NCBI GenBank assembly: GCA_040221975.1
Contig: JAVJWR010000004.1
Span: 4,319-68,318, forward strand
DNA: 64,000 nucleotides
Source of the DNA: Haliea sp040221975
Lineage (GTDB): Bacteria > Pseudomonadota > Gammaproteobacteria > Pseudomonadales > Halieaceae
Direction of reading: 5' to 3'
The notes under the pieces: model-generated
Told to the model about the DNA's origin: nothing
Databases searched by the model: none
The model's input: only the letters and a program-made list of their open reading frames with translations
Program-made: the position numbers and the translations under genes
Part shown: positions 28,793 through 37,986 of the stretch, one piece after another
How positions within the stretch are numbered: position 1 is the first letter of the stretch
How the letters are laid out: the number at the start of each line of letters is the position of its first letter

Positions 28793-30691
28793 ATGGCATC
28801 GTTAAAGCTTTCTGATTCCGCCTTTGGCTCGGTAGGTCTTAGCATCACCGAGAATCTGGATCTGGCGGCGCTGTCGGCGTCCCTGACTGCACTGCTGGGC
28901 CAGAACTACCAGTTCGACAGCCTGGACGTCTCCAGCGTCACTGTGGAGGGCTTGCCAAGTTTTGATCCCCAGTTGGGTGCGGACGGGCTCATCGCGACGG
29001 GGCTGGGCCTGAGCGGAAGCCGCATCACCGTCGGCGGTTTCGACGCCTTTTTTGCCAGTTTTCAGCTTGGAGACCCGCTGTCGTTCACCGGCTTTGAAAC
29101 CCTGGCGTTGACGCCGCAGACTATTGCCGATGTTACGCAGTTCACCCCTTCCTTCACTATTTTTGACGGCATCATTGATGATGCATTTGAACGCTCCCTG
29201 ACCTTCGACGATACGCTGCTTGCGTTTGATTTTTCAGCGCTGGGGACAGGGCCGCTGGAGATTCGTCTCCAATCGGTGGCCCCCGGTGATACCGACGCAA
29301 GCCCCCCTTTCTCTGGCTATCAGATAACAGGGAATGACGGCGACACCGTCATCTACGGTACTTCCGGGCTTGAAGTGTCCTACTTCGGCAGCAATACCTA
29401 TCTCCTGGGTGAAGGCAACAATGCCTTCTTCGGTGGCTCCGACAACGCTGCGGTAACCGGCGGATCTGGCCGTGACCTGTTGTTTGGTGGCTTTGGTGAC
29501 GACATCCTGCTGGGCGGCGCAGGCAATGACATCCTGTTCGGGGGTGAGAGCTTCAACTTTGGTACCAGTACGCTGGATGCTGGGGCCGGGAACGACATCC
29601 TTTTCGGCAGCAGCGGCAACCATGAACTGACGGGCGGTACCAACGGTGACCGGTTTGTATTTGCCAACGGCTACGATATTTCCGTCACCCTGGAAGGTGG
29701 CGGATCCACTGTTAATACTGGATTCAACGTCTCTGATGGTGAGTCGGGTAGCAATCGACTGATGGATTTCGACCCGACCCAGGACCTGATGGCTCTGGCG
29801 CTGGACGATGTCATGCTGGACCCGCAGTCGGGCTCCCTGATCCTGAACGTAGGGCAGCAGACGGGCAATCTCGGGGAGTCGCTGTTGAGTTTCTCCATCA
29901 ACTTCATCTCGCAATTTGACTCCTTCACTGTCGAGGATGTCCTTGGTGACATGGGCCTGGCCAGCACCATCTACATGGTGGAGCAGTCGACCGCGCTCAT
30001 CGTGGACCGGCAATACCTCGATCAAACAGTTTTCAACCCCAGCCAGGAGCAGTCCTTTGACGGCGCCTTTGAGCTTGTGTATCGCTCGGCCGACCAGTCC
30101 CAGGGTGCGAGTTACGATGTATTCGAAGGGCTCAGAATCCAGCCCGTGAACTTCACCCCCGATCCACCCGAGGGGCCGATCGGTGGTCAGGACAAATTCG
30201 ATCTCACCGCTCTGGGACTCACCGACTTTGCGGTAGGGGCGGGCGGCACTGATAGCCGCGAGATCGTCGATGCCCAGGGCGGCTTCACGACCGTCGCGGG
30301 GACCGAGGTCGCCGTTGAGGATATCCTCTTCACCAACGCGGACTTTGACTATCTTCTGGACCGTTTGCTGCTGGATGGATCCCAGGAAGACACCAGCGAT
30401 TTCTTCCTGGACGGCAGCGACCCCGACAACCCGGTGTACCGCGCCATGCACGTAGAGTATACAAATACTGAGGGCGAGGAGTTCATTACCTATATCGATG
30501 CCGATCGCAACGGCGGTTTTGACCTGGACACCGATATGGCCTTTTTTGTGCGGCTTGGATTTGACGGCAGCCCCGGTCTCGACGATGTCACTGACCTGTA
30601 CAATCCGCTCGCGGCAGGCGGTGGCACCGGCATCTTCATCTTTGACGAGGGTCAGTACGATTTCTGGTTGAATGATGAGTATCTGGGGTAA
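28793..30691 (+). CDS. RTX-type secreted protein, probable type 1 secretion substrate
   Basis: A 632-residue acidic protein with no N-terminal signal peptide, as expected for a type 1 substrate. A short RTX block at about 205-285 has GGxGxDxLxGG-type nonapeptides (GGSGRDLLFGGFGDDILLGG and GGAGNDILFGGE). The remainder is Asp/Gly-rich without a recognisable enzymatic motif. The last 60 residues contain an acidic Leu/Phe-rich region (FIFDEGQYDFWLNDEYLG) that may be the export signal. The ABC and HlyD subunits follow at 10 bp and in overlap, so this is almost certainly their cargo. Function unknown; adhesin or matrix protein is the simplest guess. Confidence 0.75.
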   Translation: MASLKLSDSAFGSVGLSITENLDLAALSASLTALLGQNYQFDSLDVSSVTVEGLPSFDPQLGADGLIATGLGLSGSRITVGGFDAFFASFQLGDPLSFTGFETLALTPQTIADVTQFTPSFTIFDGIIDDAFERSLTFDDTLLAFDFSALGTGPLEIRLQSVAPGDTDASPPFSGYQITGNDGDTVIYGTSGLEVSYFGSNTYLLGEGNNAFFGGSDNAAVTGGSGRDLLFGGFGDDILLGGAGNDILFGGESFNFGTSTLDAGAGNDILFGSSGNHELTGGTNGDRFVFANGYDISVTLEGGGSTVNTGFNVSDGESGSNRLMDFDPTQDLMALALDDVMLDPQSGSLILNVGQQTGNLGESLLSFSINFISQFDSFTVEDVLGDMGLASTIYMVEQSTALIVDRQYLDQTVFNPSQEQSFDGAFELVYRSADQSQGASYDVFEGLRIQPVNFTPDPPEGPIGGQDKFDLTALGLTDFAVGAGGTDSREIVDAQGGFTTVAGTEVAVEDILFTNADFDYLLDRLLLDGSQEDTSDFFLDGSDPDNPVYRAMHVEYTNTEGEEFITYIDADRNGGFDLDTDMAFFVRLGFDGSPGLDDVTDLYNPLAAGGGTGIFIFDEGQYDFWLNDEYLG

Positions 30692-30701
30692 CTGATGTTC
30701 C

Positions 30702-32471
30702 ATGTCCGGGCAGAGCCGAATCTGGCGCTCACCTGATGTGAGTGCCTCCCGCCCACGCTCCGAGCTTTACCAGGCGCTGGCAAGCTTTCGACCCTCCCTG
30801 TTGGTGTTGGGCCTGTTCAGCCTGTGTATCAACCTGTTGTTGTTGGCCCCCGCCATCTACATGCTGCAGGTGTACGACCGGGTGATTACCAGCGCCAGTG
30901 TGCCAACCCTGGTGATGCTGACCCTGGTGGTGCTGCTTCTGTTTGCTACCATCGGCGCGCTGGAATGGGTGCGCTCCCAGATTCTGCTGCGACTGGGGTT
31001 GCGGCTGGAACTGGCCCTGGATGACCGGGTGTTTGATGTCTCCTTCCGGGAGGCCCTGTACTCCGGTGGCCGGTCCGCCCAGGGCGAGTCGCTGTCGGAC
31101 CTGGCGGGCCTGCGCCAGTATCTGGCCAGCCCGGCTCCCAATGCCCTGTTCGATGTTCCCTGGTTGCCGGTATACCTGTTCGTCATGTATCTGCTGCACC
31201 CCCTGTTCGGGTTGGCGGGGCTGGTGTCCGCCGCGGTGTTGATCATTCTGGCGCTGCTCAATGCCCGCCTCAGTCGGCAGCCGCTGCAGGAGATCAGCGA
31301 CGCGACCACAGACAGCACTGCCTTTGTCGCGAGGAATCTGCGCAATGCCGAAGTGGTGGAGTCCATGGGTATGCTGGATGATATCCGCCGCCACTGGCAG
31401 CGGCGCCATTACCACCTGCTCTCGGCCCACGGCCGGGCGGGCGGGCGCAGTGCCGTGCTGGGGTCAATATCCAGGGTCTTCCGCCTGGCGGTTCAGTCGC
31501 TGGTGCTGGGCCTGGGTGCCTGGCTGGTAATTGAACAGCGTATCACCCCCGGAGTGATGATCGCGGGCTCTATCCTGCTCGGGCGCGCGTTGGCCCCGGT
31601 TGACATGCTGATCGGCGGCTGGCGCCAGTGGGTGCAGGCGCGTTTGCAGTACCGGCGCCTGCAGGCGGCGCTGGCGCGTATTCCACCGCGCCGTGAACGC
31701 ATGTCGCTGCCCGCGCCCGAAGGGGTTATCACGGCGGAGAATGTCTCCATTGCCCCGCCCGGCAAGCGGGTGATGGTGGTACGCAACGCCACTTTCCGCA
31801 TCGATCGCGGCGATGCCGTCGCCATTATCGGCCCCAGCGCATCGGGCAAGACCTCGCTGGTTCGGGCCATGCTGGGGATCTGGCCCACGACCTCGGGCAA
31901 GATGCGGCTGGATGGAGCCGAGGTATTCAGCTGGGACCGGACCGAACTGGGCCCGCATGTGGGGTACTTGCCCCAGGATGTGGAACTGTTCGAGGGTACT
32001 GTCAGCGCCAATATTGCCCGTTTTGGCGAGGTGGATCCGGCCCGGGTAGTGGCGGCGGCCAAGCTGGCCAGTGTGCATGAAGCCATCCTGCGCCTGCCGC
32101 TGGGCTATGACATGGACATCGGCGATGCCGGCAGTGCTCTCTCGGCGGGCCAGCGCCAGCGTCTGGCCCTGGCCCGCGCGCTCTACGGCAGCCCCCAGCT
32201 GCTGGTGCTGGATGAGCCCAACTCCAACCTGGACGATGAGGGCGAGCGCGCGCTGATCAACGCCCTGCAGGCAGAAAAGCGGCGCGGCGCTACCATCGTT
32301 GTCATTTCCCATCGCAATAGCATCCTGGCGGCGGTGGACAAGTTGCTGGTGCTGCGCGAGGGTGCCATCCTGGTTTATGGGCCCAAGGCCGAGGTGCTGC
32401 AGCAGATGGAGGCGGGGCGCAAGCAGGCGCAGGCAAAGCGCCAGGCTCCGGAGACGGGAGCGGCGCCATGA
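30702..32471 (+). CDS. Type 1 secretion ABC transporter, AprD/PrtD type
   Basis: Inner-membrane ABC exporter of 589 residues with a fused membrane domain (about 20-300, six helices) and nucleotide-binding domain: Walker A GPSASGKTS (377-385), Q-loop LPQDVELFEG, signature LSAGQRQR and Walker B LLVLDEPNSNLDD. There is no N-terminal C39-like domain, so it belongs to the PrtD/HasD group that handles RTX substrates without leader cleavage, unlike LapB. It sits between its likely substrate and the HlyD adaptor. Confidence 0.92.
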   Translation: MSGQSRIWRSPDVSASRPRSELYQALASFRPSLLVLGLFSLCINLLLLAPAIYMLQVYDRVITSASVPTLVMLTLVVLLLFATIGALEWVRSQILLRLGLRLELALDDRVFDVSFREALYSGGRSAQGESLSDLAGLRQYLASPAPNALFDVPWLPVYLFVMYLLHPLFGLAGLVSAAVLIILALLNARLSRQPLQEISDATTDSTAFVARNLRNAEVVESMGMLDDIRRHWQRRHYHLLSAHGRAGGRSAVLGSISRVFRLAVQSLVLGLGAWLVIEQRITPGVMIAGSILLGRALAPVDMLIGGWRQWVQARLQYRRLQAALARIPPRRERMSLPAPEGVITAENVSIAPPGKRVMVVRNATFRIDRGDAVAIIGPSASGKTSLVRAMLGIWPTTSGKMRLDGAEVFSWDRTELGPHVGYLPQDVELFEGTVSANIARFGEVDPARVVAAAKLASVHEAILRLPLGYDMDIGDAGSALSAGQRQRLALARALYGSPQLLVLDEPNSNLDDEGERALINALQAEKRRGATIVVISHRNSILAAVDKLLVLREGAILVYGPKAEVLQQMEAGRKQAQAKRQAPETGAAP

Positions 32472-33766
32472 GCACTGCGCCTCCGGACAGTTCCGACCGT
32501 CGCTATCGCCTGATCGGCATGCTGGTTGTTTTTGTCACCTTCGGAGTTTTTGGCGGCTGGGCCAGTCTCGCGCCGTTGCAGAGTGCCGCGCTTGCTCCGG
32601 GCGTGGTCACGGTCAAGGACGCCCGCAAGACCCTGCAGCATCTGGAGGGCGGCATCGTCGAGGAAATCCTGGTGGCCGAGGGCAGCGCGGTACAGGCCGG
32701 TGATCCGCTGGTGCGGCTGGATACCACGCAACTGCAAGCGGAGCGCTCCCAGCTGCGGGGCCAGTATGTCAGTCTCCAGGCCCTGGAGGCGCGACTGCTG
32801 GCGGAACGGGACAATCTGGATGCGGTGGTGTATCCGGTGGAGTTTGCGGGTTTGCAGGACTCCCGTGTGGACGCGGCCATCGCCGGCCAGAACGCGGTGT
32901 TCAACGCCCGCCGCGAGGCCACTGCCGGCGAGCGCGAGGTGCTGGAGCAGCGCATAGAGCAGCTCAGCTCCCAGAGCGACGGCATTCGCGCCGTGCGCGC
33001 CAGCAACGCCCGCCTGCTGGAGTCATTCGAGACCGAGATTCGCGACCTGCGGCGCCTGCAGGAGCAGGGTTTCACCGGCAAACAGCGCCTGACCGAACTG
33101 GAGCGGGAGCGGGCCAGCCTGATGGGTGAGAACGCCGAGGCGCTGTCGCGAATTGCCGGCAACGAGATCCGCATCGGCGAGACCCGGCTGCAGATTATCC
33201 AGCTCGACCGCCATCGCCACACCGAGATCGTGAATGAACTGGAGACTGTGCAGGGCAGGCTCTACGACCTCGGTGAGCGTTTGCGCGCGCTGGAGGACCG
33301 CCTTGCACGGGGCATCATCCGGGCGCCGGTCAGCGGTGTCGTGCTCGGACTTGCCGTGCATACGGTCGGCGGCGTGGTGCGCCCGGGCACCGCGCTGATG
33401 GATATCGTGCCGGAGCAGCTGCAGCTGTTGATTGAGGCGGAAGTGTCACCGCTGGATATCGACCGCATCCAGGCTGGAGACCGCGCGCGGATCCGCTTCA
33501 GTACGTTCAAGTCGGCAACCACGCTGGTCGCCGAGGGCACCATCATCACGATCTCCGCCGACAGGCTGCTGCGGGAATCCAGCGGCGCCCCCTACTACCT
33601 GGCGCAAGTGGAAGTGGATCCCGCCAGCCTGGCGCGCATGCCCCACGTCCGCCTGCTGCCGGGCATGCCCGCCGAGGTGCTGATCAATACCGGCAGCCGC
33701 ACCCTGCTGCAGTACCTGCTGCAGCCGGCCAGCAACGTGATCGCCCGTTCTTTCCTCGAGGAATAA
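32468..33766 (+). CDS. HlyD family periplasmic adaptor of the type 1 secretion system
   Basis: Membrane-fusion protein, 432 residues: a single N-terminal membrane helix (about 16-36), a lipoyl half (TLQHLEGGIVEEILVAEG), a long coiled coil (about 90-290) and the second lipoyl/beta-barrel half (IIRAPVSGVVLGLAVHTVGGVV, then DIVPE). It overlaps the ABC gene by 4 bp (ATGA) and must dock a TolC-type channel. None is adjacent; the TolC-OmpA protein at the left of the window or an unlinked TolC is required. Confidence 0.92.
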   Translation: MSTAPPDSSDRRYRLIGMLVVFVTFGVFGGWASLAPLQSAALAPGVVTVKDARKTLQHLEGGIVEEILVAEGSAVQAGDPLVRLDTTQLQAERSQLRGQYVSLQALEARLLAERDNLDAVVYPVEFAGLQDSRVDAAIAGQNAVFNARREATAGEREVLEQRIEQLSSQSDGIRAVRASNARLLESFETEIRDLRRLQEQGFTGKQRLTELERERASLMGENAEALSRIAGNEIRIGETRLQIIQLDRHRHTEIVNELETVQGRLYDLGERLRALEDRLARGIIRAPVSGVVLGLAVHTVGGVVRPGTALMDIVPEQLQLLIEAEVSPLDIDRIQAGDRARIRFSTFKSATTLVAEGTIITISADRLLRESSGAPYYLAQVEVDPASLARMPHVRLLPGMPAEVLINTGSRTLLQYLLQPASNVIARSFLEE

Positions 33767-33796
33767 GCTGGTGAAACCCGCGGAGAACCCAGTGAC

Positions 33797-35026
33797 ATGA
33801 CGACACCAGTGCGGCCCGGGTTGATTCTTTTGCTGGTGCTGGTGGGTCTGAACCTGCGCCCGGCGCTGTCGTCCCTGGCCCCGCTGCTGGCCCGGGTGCA
33901 GGCGGAAACCGGGTTGTCGGCGGCCGCCATCGGTGCCCTGACCACGCTGCCGGTACTGTGCCTTGGGCTGTTTGCGCCGCTGGCACCCTGGCTGTCGCGC
34001 CGCATCGGGATCGAACGAACCCTGTCCCTGGCCCTGTTGTTGCTGGTTGTGGCACTGGCGCTGCGGGCCAGTGCCAGTGTCTGGCCCCTGTTCGCCGGCA
34101 CCGCCATGGTGGGCGCGGCCATTGGCATTGCCGGCACGGTGCTGCCGGTACTGGTGAAGCGCGACTTGCCGCGGGGGGCAGACCTGATGACCGGCGTCTA
34201 TACCATGGCGCTGTGTCTCGGCGGTGCCCTGGGCGCCGGCCTCAGCATACCGCTCGCCGACTGGCTGGGCAGTTGGCAGCGGGCGCTGGCGAGCTGGTCA
34301 CTGCTGGCCCTGCTGGCGCTGGCGTGTTGGCGCCTGGGCGTCCCGCATCCGATCCCGGACCGGGTCGCCCGACAGCAGGTCAAGCCCGGTCGCGGCCTGC
34401 TGCGTTCGCCTTTGGCCTGGCAGGTGACCCTGCTGATGGGCTCCCAGTCATCGCTGGCCTACATCGTATTTGGCTGGCTGCCGATGCTGCTGCAGCGCCG
34501 CGGCGTGGGTGAGGCCGAAGCCGGTGTGCTGCTCGGAGCCTCGGTGTTCGTGCAGTTGTTCGCGGCCCTGGGCGCTCCCTGGCTGGCGCGACTCGGGCGT
34601 GACCAGCGCCCGGCCCTGGTGTTCCTGCTGCTGCTGATCGGCATCGGTTTCTACTGCTTGCTGCAGGGGCCGCCAGTGCTGCGTTGGCCCGGCGTGGTGG
34701 CGCTGGGCCTGGGCCAGGGCGGCAGTTTCAGTCTGGCCCTGACACTGCTGGTGCTGCGCAGCGCCACGCCGGCGGTGGCCGGCCAACTGTCGGGAATGAC
34801 TCAGGGGATAGGCTACTGCCTGGCGGCACTGGGGCCCCTCGGGGTTGGCATCATGCTGCAGCTGCAGGCACCGCTGACAGTCATCTGGGTGGCCCTGACA
34901 GCAGTGGTTGCACTGGCGATTGCCCTGGCGCTGCTGGCGGGTCGACGCCTGCTGCTGGATGTGGATGAGGGCGGGCGCATCGTGACTCGTAGCCACACGG
35001 GGCGCTATAAGGGCCCAGCAGGGTGA
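33797..35026 (+). CDS. MFS transporter, CynX/NimT-like
   Basis: A 409-residue inner-membrane carrier with 12 predicted helices. It opens GLILLLVLVGLNLRPALSSLAPLLARVQAETGLS, typical of the CynX (cyanate/2-nitroimidazole exporter) group, and has GAAIGIAGTVLPVLVKRDLP in the first half. The substrate cannot be told from sequence. It lies 30 bp after the HlyD gene on the same strand but has no evident functional tie to secretion. Confidence 0.82.
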   Translation: MTTPVRPGLILLLVLVGLNLRPALSSLAPLLARVQAETGLSAAAIGALTTLPVLCLGLFAPLAPWLSRRIGIERTLSLALLLLVVALALRASASVWPLFAGTAMVGAAIGIAGTVLPVLVKRDLPRGADLMTGVYTMALCLGGALGAGLSIPLADWLGSWQRALASWSLLALLALACWRLGVPHPIPDRVARQQVKPGRGLLRSPLAWQVTLLMGSQSSLAYIVFGWLPMLLQRRGVGEAEAGVLLGASVFVQLFAALGAPWLARLGRDQRPALVFLLLLIGIGFYCLLQGPPVLRWPGVVALGLGQGGSFSLALTLLVLRSATPAVAGQLSGMTQGIGYCLAALGPLGVGIMLQLQAPLTVIWVALTAVVALAIALALLAGRRLLLDVDEGGRIVTRSHTGRYKGPAG

Positions 35027-35035
35027 TGCACTACC

Positions 35036-36520
35036 CTAATCTTCCTCGAGTTCCTCATCTTCCTCTTCGGTCTGCCCCAGCGTCTGTGCATGGCTGTCCT
35101 CTGGTGCGACCGGGGCGGTCGGCGATGGCGTCGGAACGGCGATTACCCCGGAGCCGTTGTCGCCATCGTCGCTGCCCGCCGTTGTCTCTGCAGCAACGTC
35201 CCCGGGGGGCGGGGCGCCGGTCGGGCTGAGCTGGCCCCTGGGGGCGGCAATGCCAATGTGGTGCGTGGCAAAACCGGGCTGAACCACCTGGTTCAGGGCC
35301 ATGCCAATGATACGGCCGTCATAGCTGGAGACGATGCGGGTGCGGACGTTGGTGATGGGGTTGGTAACGGTGCCCAGCAGGTCGCCCTTCCTGACGGATT
35401 GCCCCAGGGTGACGCGGCTGAAGACGATGCCGCCCACAGGCGCCCGCTGCCAGACTGAATTGTAGTAGACCGGCTCCGGGTCGCCCCAGAGGCTGAAGCG
35501 GGTGGTCATGCCCAGGTGGTTGAGCAGCGTGCGGATACCCTTGACACTGTGGCTGACGCTTTCCTCATCGAGCACCGACGGCGCGCCTGCTTCCAGGGTC
35601 ACGGCGGGAATGCCGGCTTCGACAGCCGAGCGCCGCAGGGTACCCGAAGTGCCCTCGCTGTGTACCACTACCGTGGAGCCGAAGCCCTTGGTCAGGTCCA
35701 CCACCCTGGGATTGCTGAGGTCGCCGCGCAGCTGTGGCAGGTTGGTGCGAAAGAAGGATCCTGTGTGCAGGTCCACCAGCGCGCTGCAGTGCGCTACCAG
35801 TTCATTGAAAAAGGAGTAGGCCAGGCGCGAGGCAGAGCTGCCATTGGGATCTCCCGGGAAGAAGCGGTTGAGGTCGCGGCGATCACTGAGGTAGCGTGAG
35901 CCGGAGTGAAATCCCTGCAGGTTGACGATGGGTACGCCGATCACGGCGCCCTTGAGCTTGCCCGGATCGAGGTTGTACAGCACCCGGCGCACGGTTTCGA
36001 TGCCGTTGAGTTCGTCGCCATGCAGGGCCGCTGTGAGGCACAGGGTCGGACCGGGTTCCACGCCGTTGACCACCAGTACCGGGGTGGCGATGTAGATGCC
36101 CTCGAAGGACTGCGTGGGAGCCCAGGCGAGCCGGGTTGATGTCCTCGGCGGCACTTCGGTGCCGAGCAAAACCAGGTTGCGACCGGTCTCCGGTTCTTCC
36201 GCCGTCGCCGGTTCGACAACGGTGACGGGAGTGATCGGCTCGTCCAGGGGCATGTTGCGCGCCTTGGGCAGCTCGCCGCGGCCTGTCGCGCCTGTCTCTG
36301 TCTCCGCTGCTTCTGCGTCCGCTTCCCCGGATTCCGTGTCCATGGCCGACTCCGGATAGGGTTCCGGCGCCTGTTCCTCCGCGCCGATGGCGACAGTGTC
36401 AGGCAGACTGCCGATCTCTTCCGTGACCGGGGCCTCGGCCACCTGCGCCCGGACCGGGCCCGTGAACAACAACAGTGACCACAGCGCCGCGGTTGCAAGC
36501 CGTCCCGTGGTGGAGGCCAT
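35036..36520 (-). CDS. Exported succinylglutamate desuccinylase/aspartoacylase family protein
   Basis: Zinc-dependent amidohydrolase-like protein, 494 residues. A signal peptide (to about 25, PVRA/QV) is followed by a long acidic low-complexity linker (to about 100), then the AstE/AspA domain: HGDELNG (zinc His and Glu), a DRRDLNRFFPG motif, LVDLHTGSFFRTN (third zinc ligand) and the C-terminal barrel. A second acidic tail ends EEEDEELEED. Cytoplasmic family members deacylate amino acids; exported versions have unknown substrates. The open frame reaches upstream to 36856 but the signal peptide fixes the start. Convergent with the MFS gene. Confidence 0.82.
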   Translation of the reverse strand: MASTTGRLATAALWSLLLFTGPVRAQVAEAPVTEEIGSLPDTVAIGAEEQAPEPYPESAMDTESGEADAEAAETETGATGRGELPKARNMPLDEPITPVTVVEPATAEEPETGRNLVLLGTEVPPRTSTRLAWAPTQSFEGIYIATPVLVVNGVEPGPTLCLTAALHGDELNGIETVRRVLYNLDPGKLKGAVIGVPIVNLQGFHSGSRYLSDRRDLNRFFPGDPNGSSASRLAYSFFNELVAHCSALVDLHTGSFFRTNLPQLRGDLSNPRVVDLTKGFGSTVVVHSEGTSGTLRRSAVEAGIPAVTLEAGAPSVLDEESVSHSVKGIRTLLNHLGMTTRFSLWGDPEPVYYNSVWQRAPVGGIVFSRVTLGQSVRKGDLLGTVTNPITNVRTRIVSSYDGRIIGMALNQVVQPGFATHHIGIAAPRGQLSPTGAPPPGDVAAETTAGSDDGDNGSGVIAVPTPSPTAPVAPEDSHAQTLGQTEEEDEELEED

Positions 36521-36737
36521 GCGGAGATTGCTGTCAATGGGGCGCTGCAAAACGGGCTTCCTGTTCAAATCTGGCCGCCAGTCTAGCAGATTTGCTGCCC
36601 CGCGAAGGCAGGTATTGACAATGTGCTTGTGTTTCCGGCGCGGCAATGCAAAATTAGGGTCATGCAGTCGCGGCAATGGGGTCGGGTACCTGGCAGCCAG
36701 TGCTGCAGCCATCAACAATAACCCGGGGGAAGTCGCA

Positions 36738-37194
36738 ATGTTCAAGGAATTCAAGGAATTCGCCATGCGCGGCAATGTCGTGGACATGGCCGTGGGCATC
36801 ATTATTGGCGGCGCCTTTGGCACCATAGTAAAAAGCCTGGTCAACGACGTGATCATGCCGCCGATAGGCTTGGTGTTGGGGGGGCGTGGATTTCTCCGAC
36901 CTGTTCATTACCCTGAAGCAGGGCACAGAGGCGGGGCCCTATGCAACCCTGGCCAGTGCCCAGTCCGCGGGCGCTGTCACCATCAGCTACGGCCTGTTTA
37001 TCAACGCCGTGATCAGTTTCCTGATCGTTGCCTTCGCCGTCTTTCTGCTGATTCGCGGCATCAACCGCCTGAAACGGGAGGAAGAGACGCCGGCGGCGGC
37101 GCCCAGCGAGAAGGAATGCCCCTACTGTTTTTCCAACATATCGATCAGGGCCACTCGCTGCAGTCACTGCACCTCAGAGCTGGAAGCAGCCTGA
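36738..37194 (+). pseudogene. mscL: mscL, large mechanosensitive channel, interrupted by a +1 frameshift
   Basis: Homopentameric membrane channel that vents solutes on hypo-osmotic shock. The first 47 codons read MFKEFKEFAMRGNVVDMAVG to IGLVLGG. The rest (VDFSDLFITL through ISFLIVAFAVFLLIRGINRLKREEE to a C-terminal CPYC...CSHC zinc-ribbon-like tail) continues in the next frame. The shift falls in a run of seven G (36878-36884); six G would restore an uninterrupted 151-residue protein. No other damage is visible. This may be a sequencing error in the homopolymer, a phase-variable tract or a fresh mutation. The ATG has GGGGGAAG upstream. Confidence 0.9.
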
Positions 37195-37200
37195 CTGCCT

Positions 37201-37986
37201 GTGGCGTCCGCGACGGTAGACACAGGGAGACGGTGGCGCCACTCGCCTGCGGTGGGCGGGTGGTGGGCGCTGCCGCTGCTCCTGTTCGCCCCGGCCGCAG
37301 CGGCACAAATGCTGCTGGGCGCCACGGTCACCGAAACGACCTTGACTGTGCTGCTGGCAATGATGGCTCTGACCCTGGCTGTCGTTTTGGTGCTGTACCG
37401 CCGCCAACGGCTTCTGACGGCGCTGTTGCGGGAGGAGTCGCGCACCGATCATCTCACCCATATTCCCAATCGGCGCTACTTCTTCGAAGTGCTGGACAGC
37501 AACATTGCAATGGCGTCGAGGCATGGGCAGCCGCTGTGTCTGGCGGTGCTGGATGTCGACCATTTCAAGGAGGTCAACGACACCTACGGCCACACCGTGG
37601 GCGACAAGGTCCTGGTGGACATCGCCGATAGCCTGCAGGCCCGGCTGCGACGGTCGGATAGCGTGGGGCGCCTCGGTGGTGAAGAGTTCGCCGTGCAGCT
37701 GCCCATGACCACCCTGGGGGCCGGGGCGCTGATTGCCGAGCGCTTGCGTCAGCATATAGCCGCGCTCGAGTTTCCGGAACTGGACCCGCCCCTGACAGTC
37801 AGCTGCAGTATCGGGGTGGCGCTGTTCGCCGCCGACATGTCGGCAGAAGCTCTCTATCACCAGGCCGACAGTGCGCTGTATCGGGCCAAGGGTGGGGGGC
37901 GCAACCAGATCGTGCTGGCGGAGGAAGTGCCAGAGCGACAGTCATCCTCTGCGCTGGCGGCCCCGGCGACGGCTGTCTCAGGCTGA
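37201..37986 (+). CDS. Membrane-associated GGDEF diguanylate cyclase
   Basis: Makes c-di-GMP from two GTP. The 261-residue protein has two N-terminal hydrophobic segments (about 22-37 and 46-66), a short charged linker and a complete GGDEF domain (about 80-245): DHLTHIPNRR, DVDHFKEVND, GGEEF at 159-163 and the product-inhibition site RRSD at 150-153, five residues before it. No separate sensor domain. The start is a GTG seven bases after the mscL stop, without a strong ribosome site, so it is probably coupled to mscL. It could feed the LapD switch; that is inference. Confidence 0.88.
   Translation: MASATVDTGRRWRHSPAVGGWWALPLLLFAPAAAAQMLLGATVTETTLTVLLAMMALTLAVVLVLYRRQRLLTALLREESRTDHLTHIPNRRYFFEVLDSNIAMASRHGQPLCLAVLDVDHFKEVNDTYGHTVGDKVLVDIADSLQARLRRSDSVGRLGGEEFAVQLPMTTLGAGALIAERLRQHIAALEFPELDPPLTVSCSIGVALFAADMSAEALYHQADSALYRAKGGGRNQIVLAEEVPERQSSSALAAPATAVSG

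Noticed and set aside
30702..32471. LapB, the ABC subunit of the LapA exporter
   Set aside because: LapB-type proteins carry an N-terminal C39-like domain; this protein starts directly with the membrane domain, as in PrtD/AprD.
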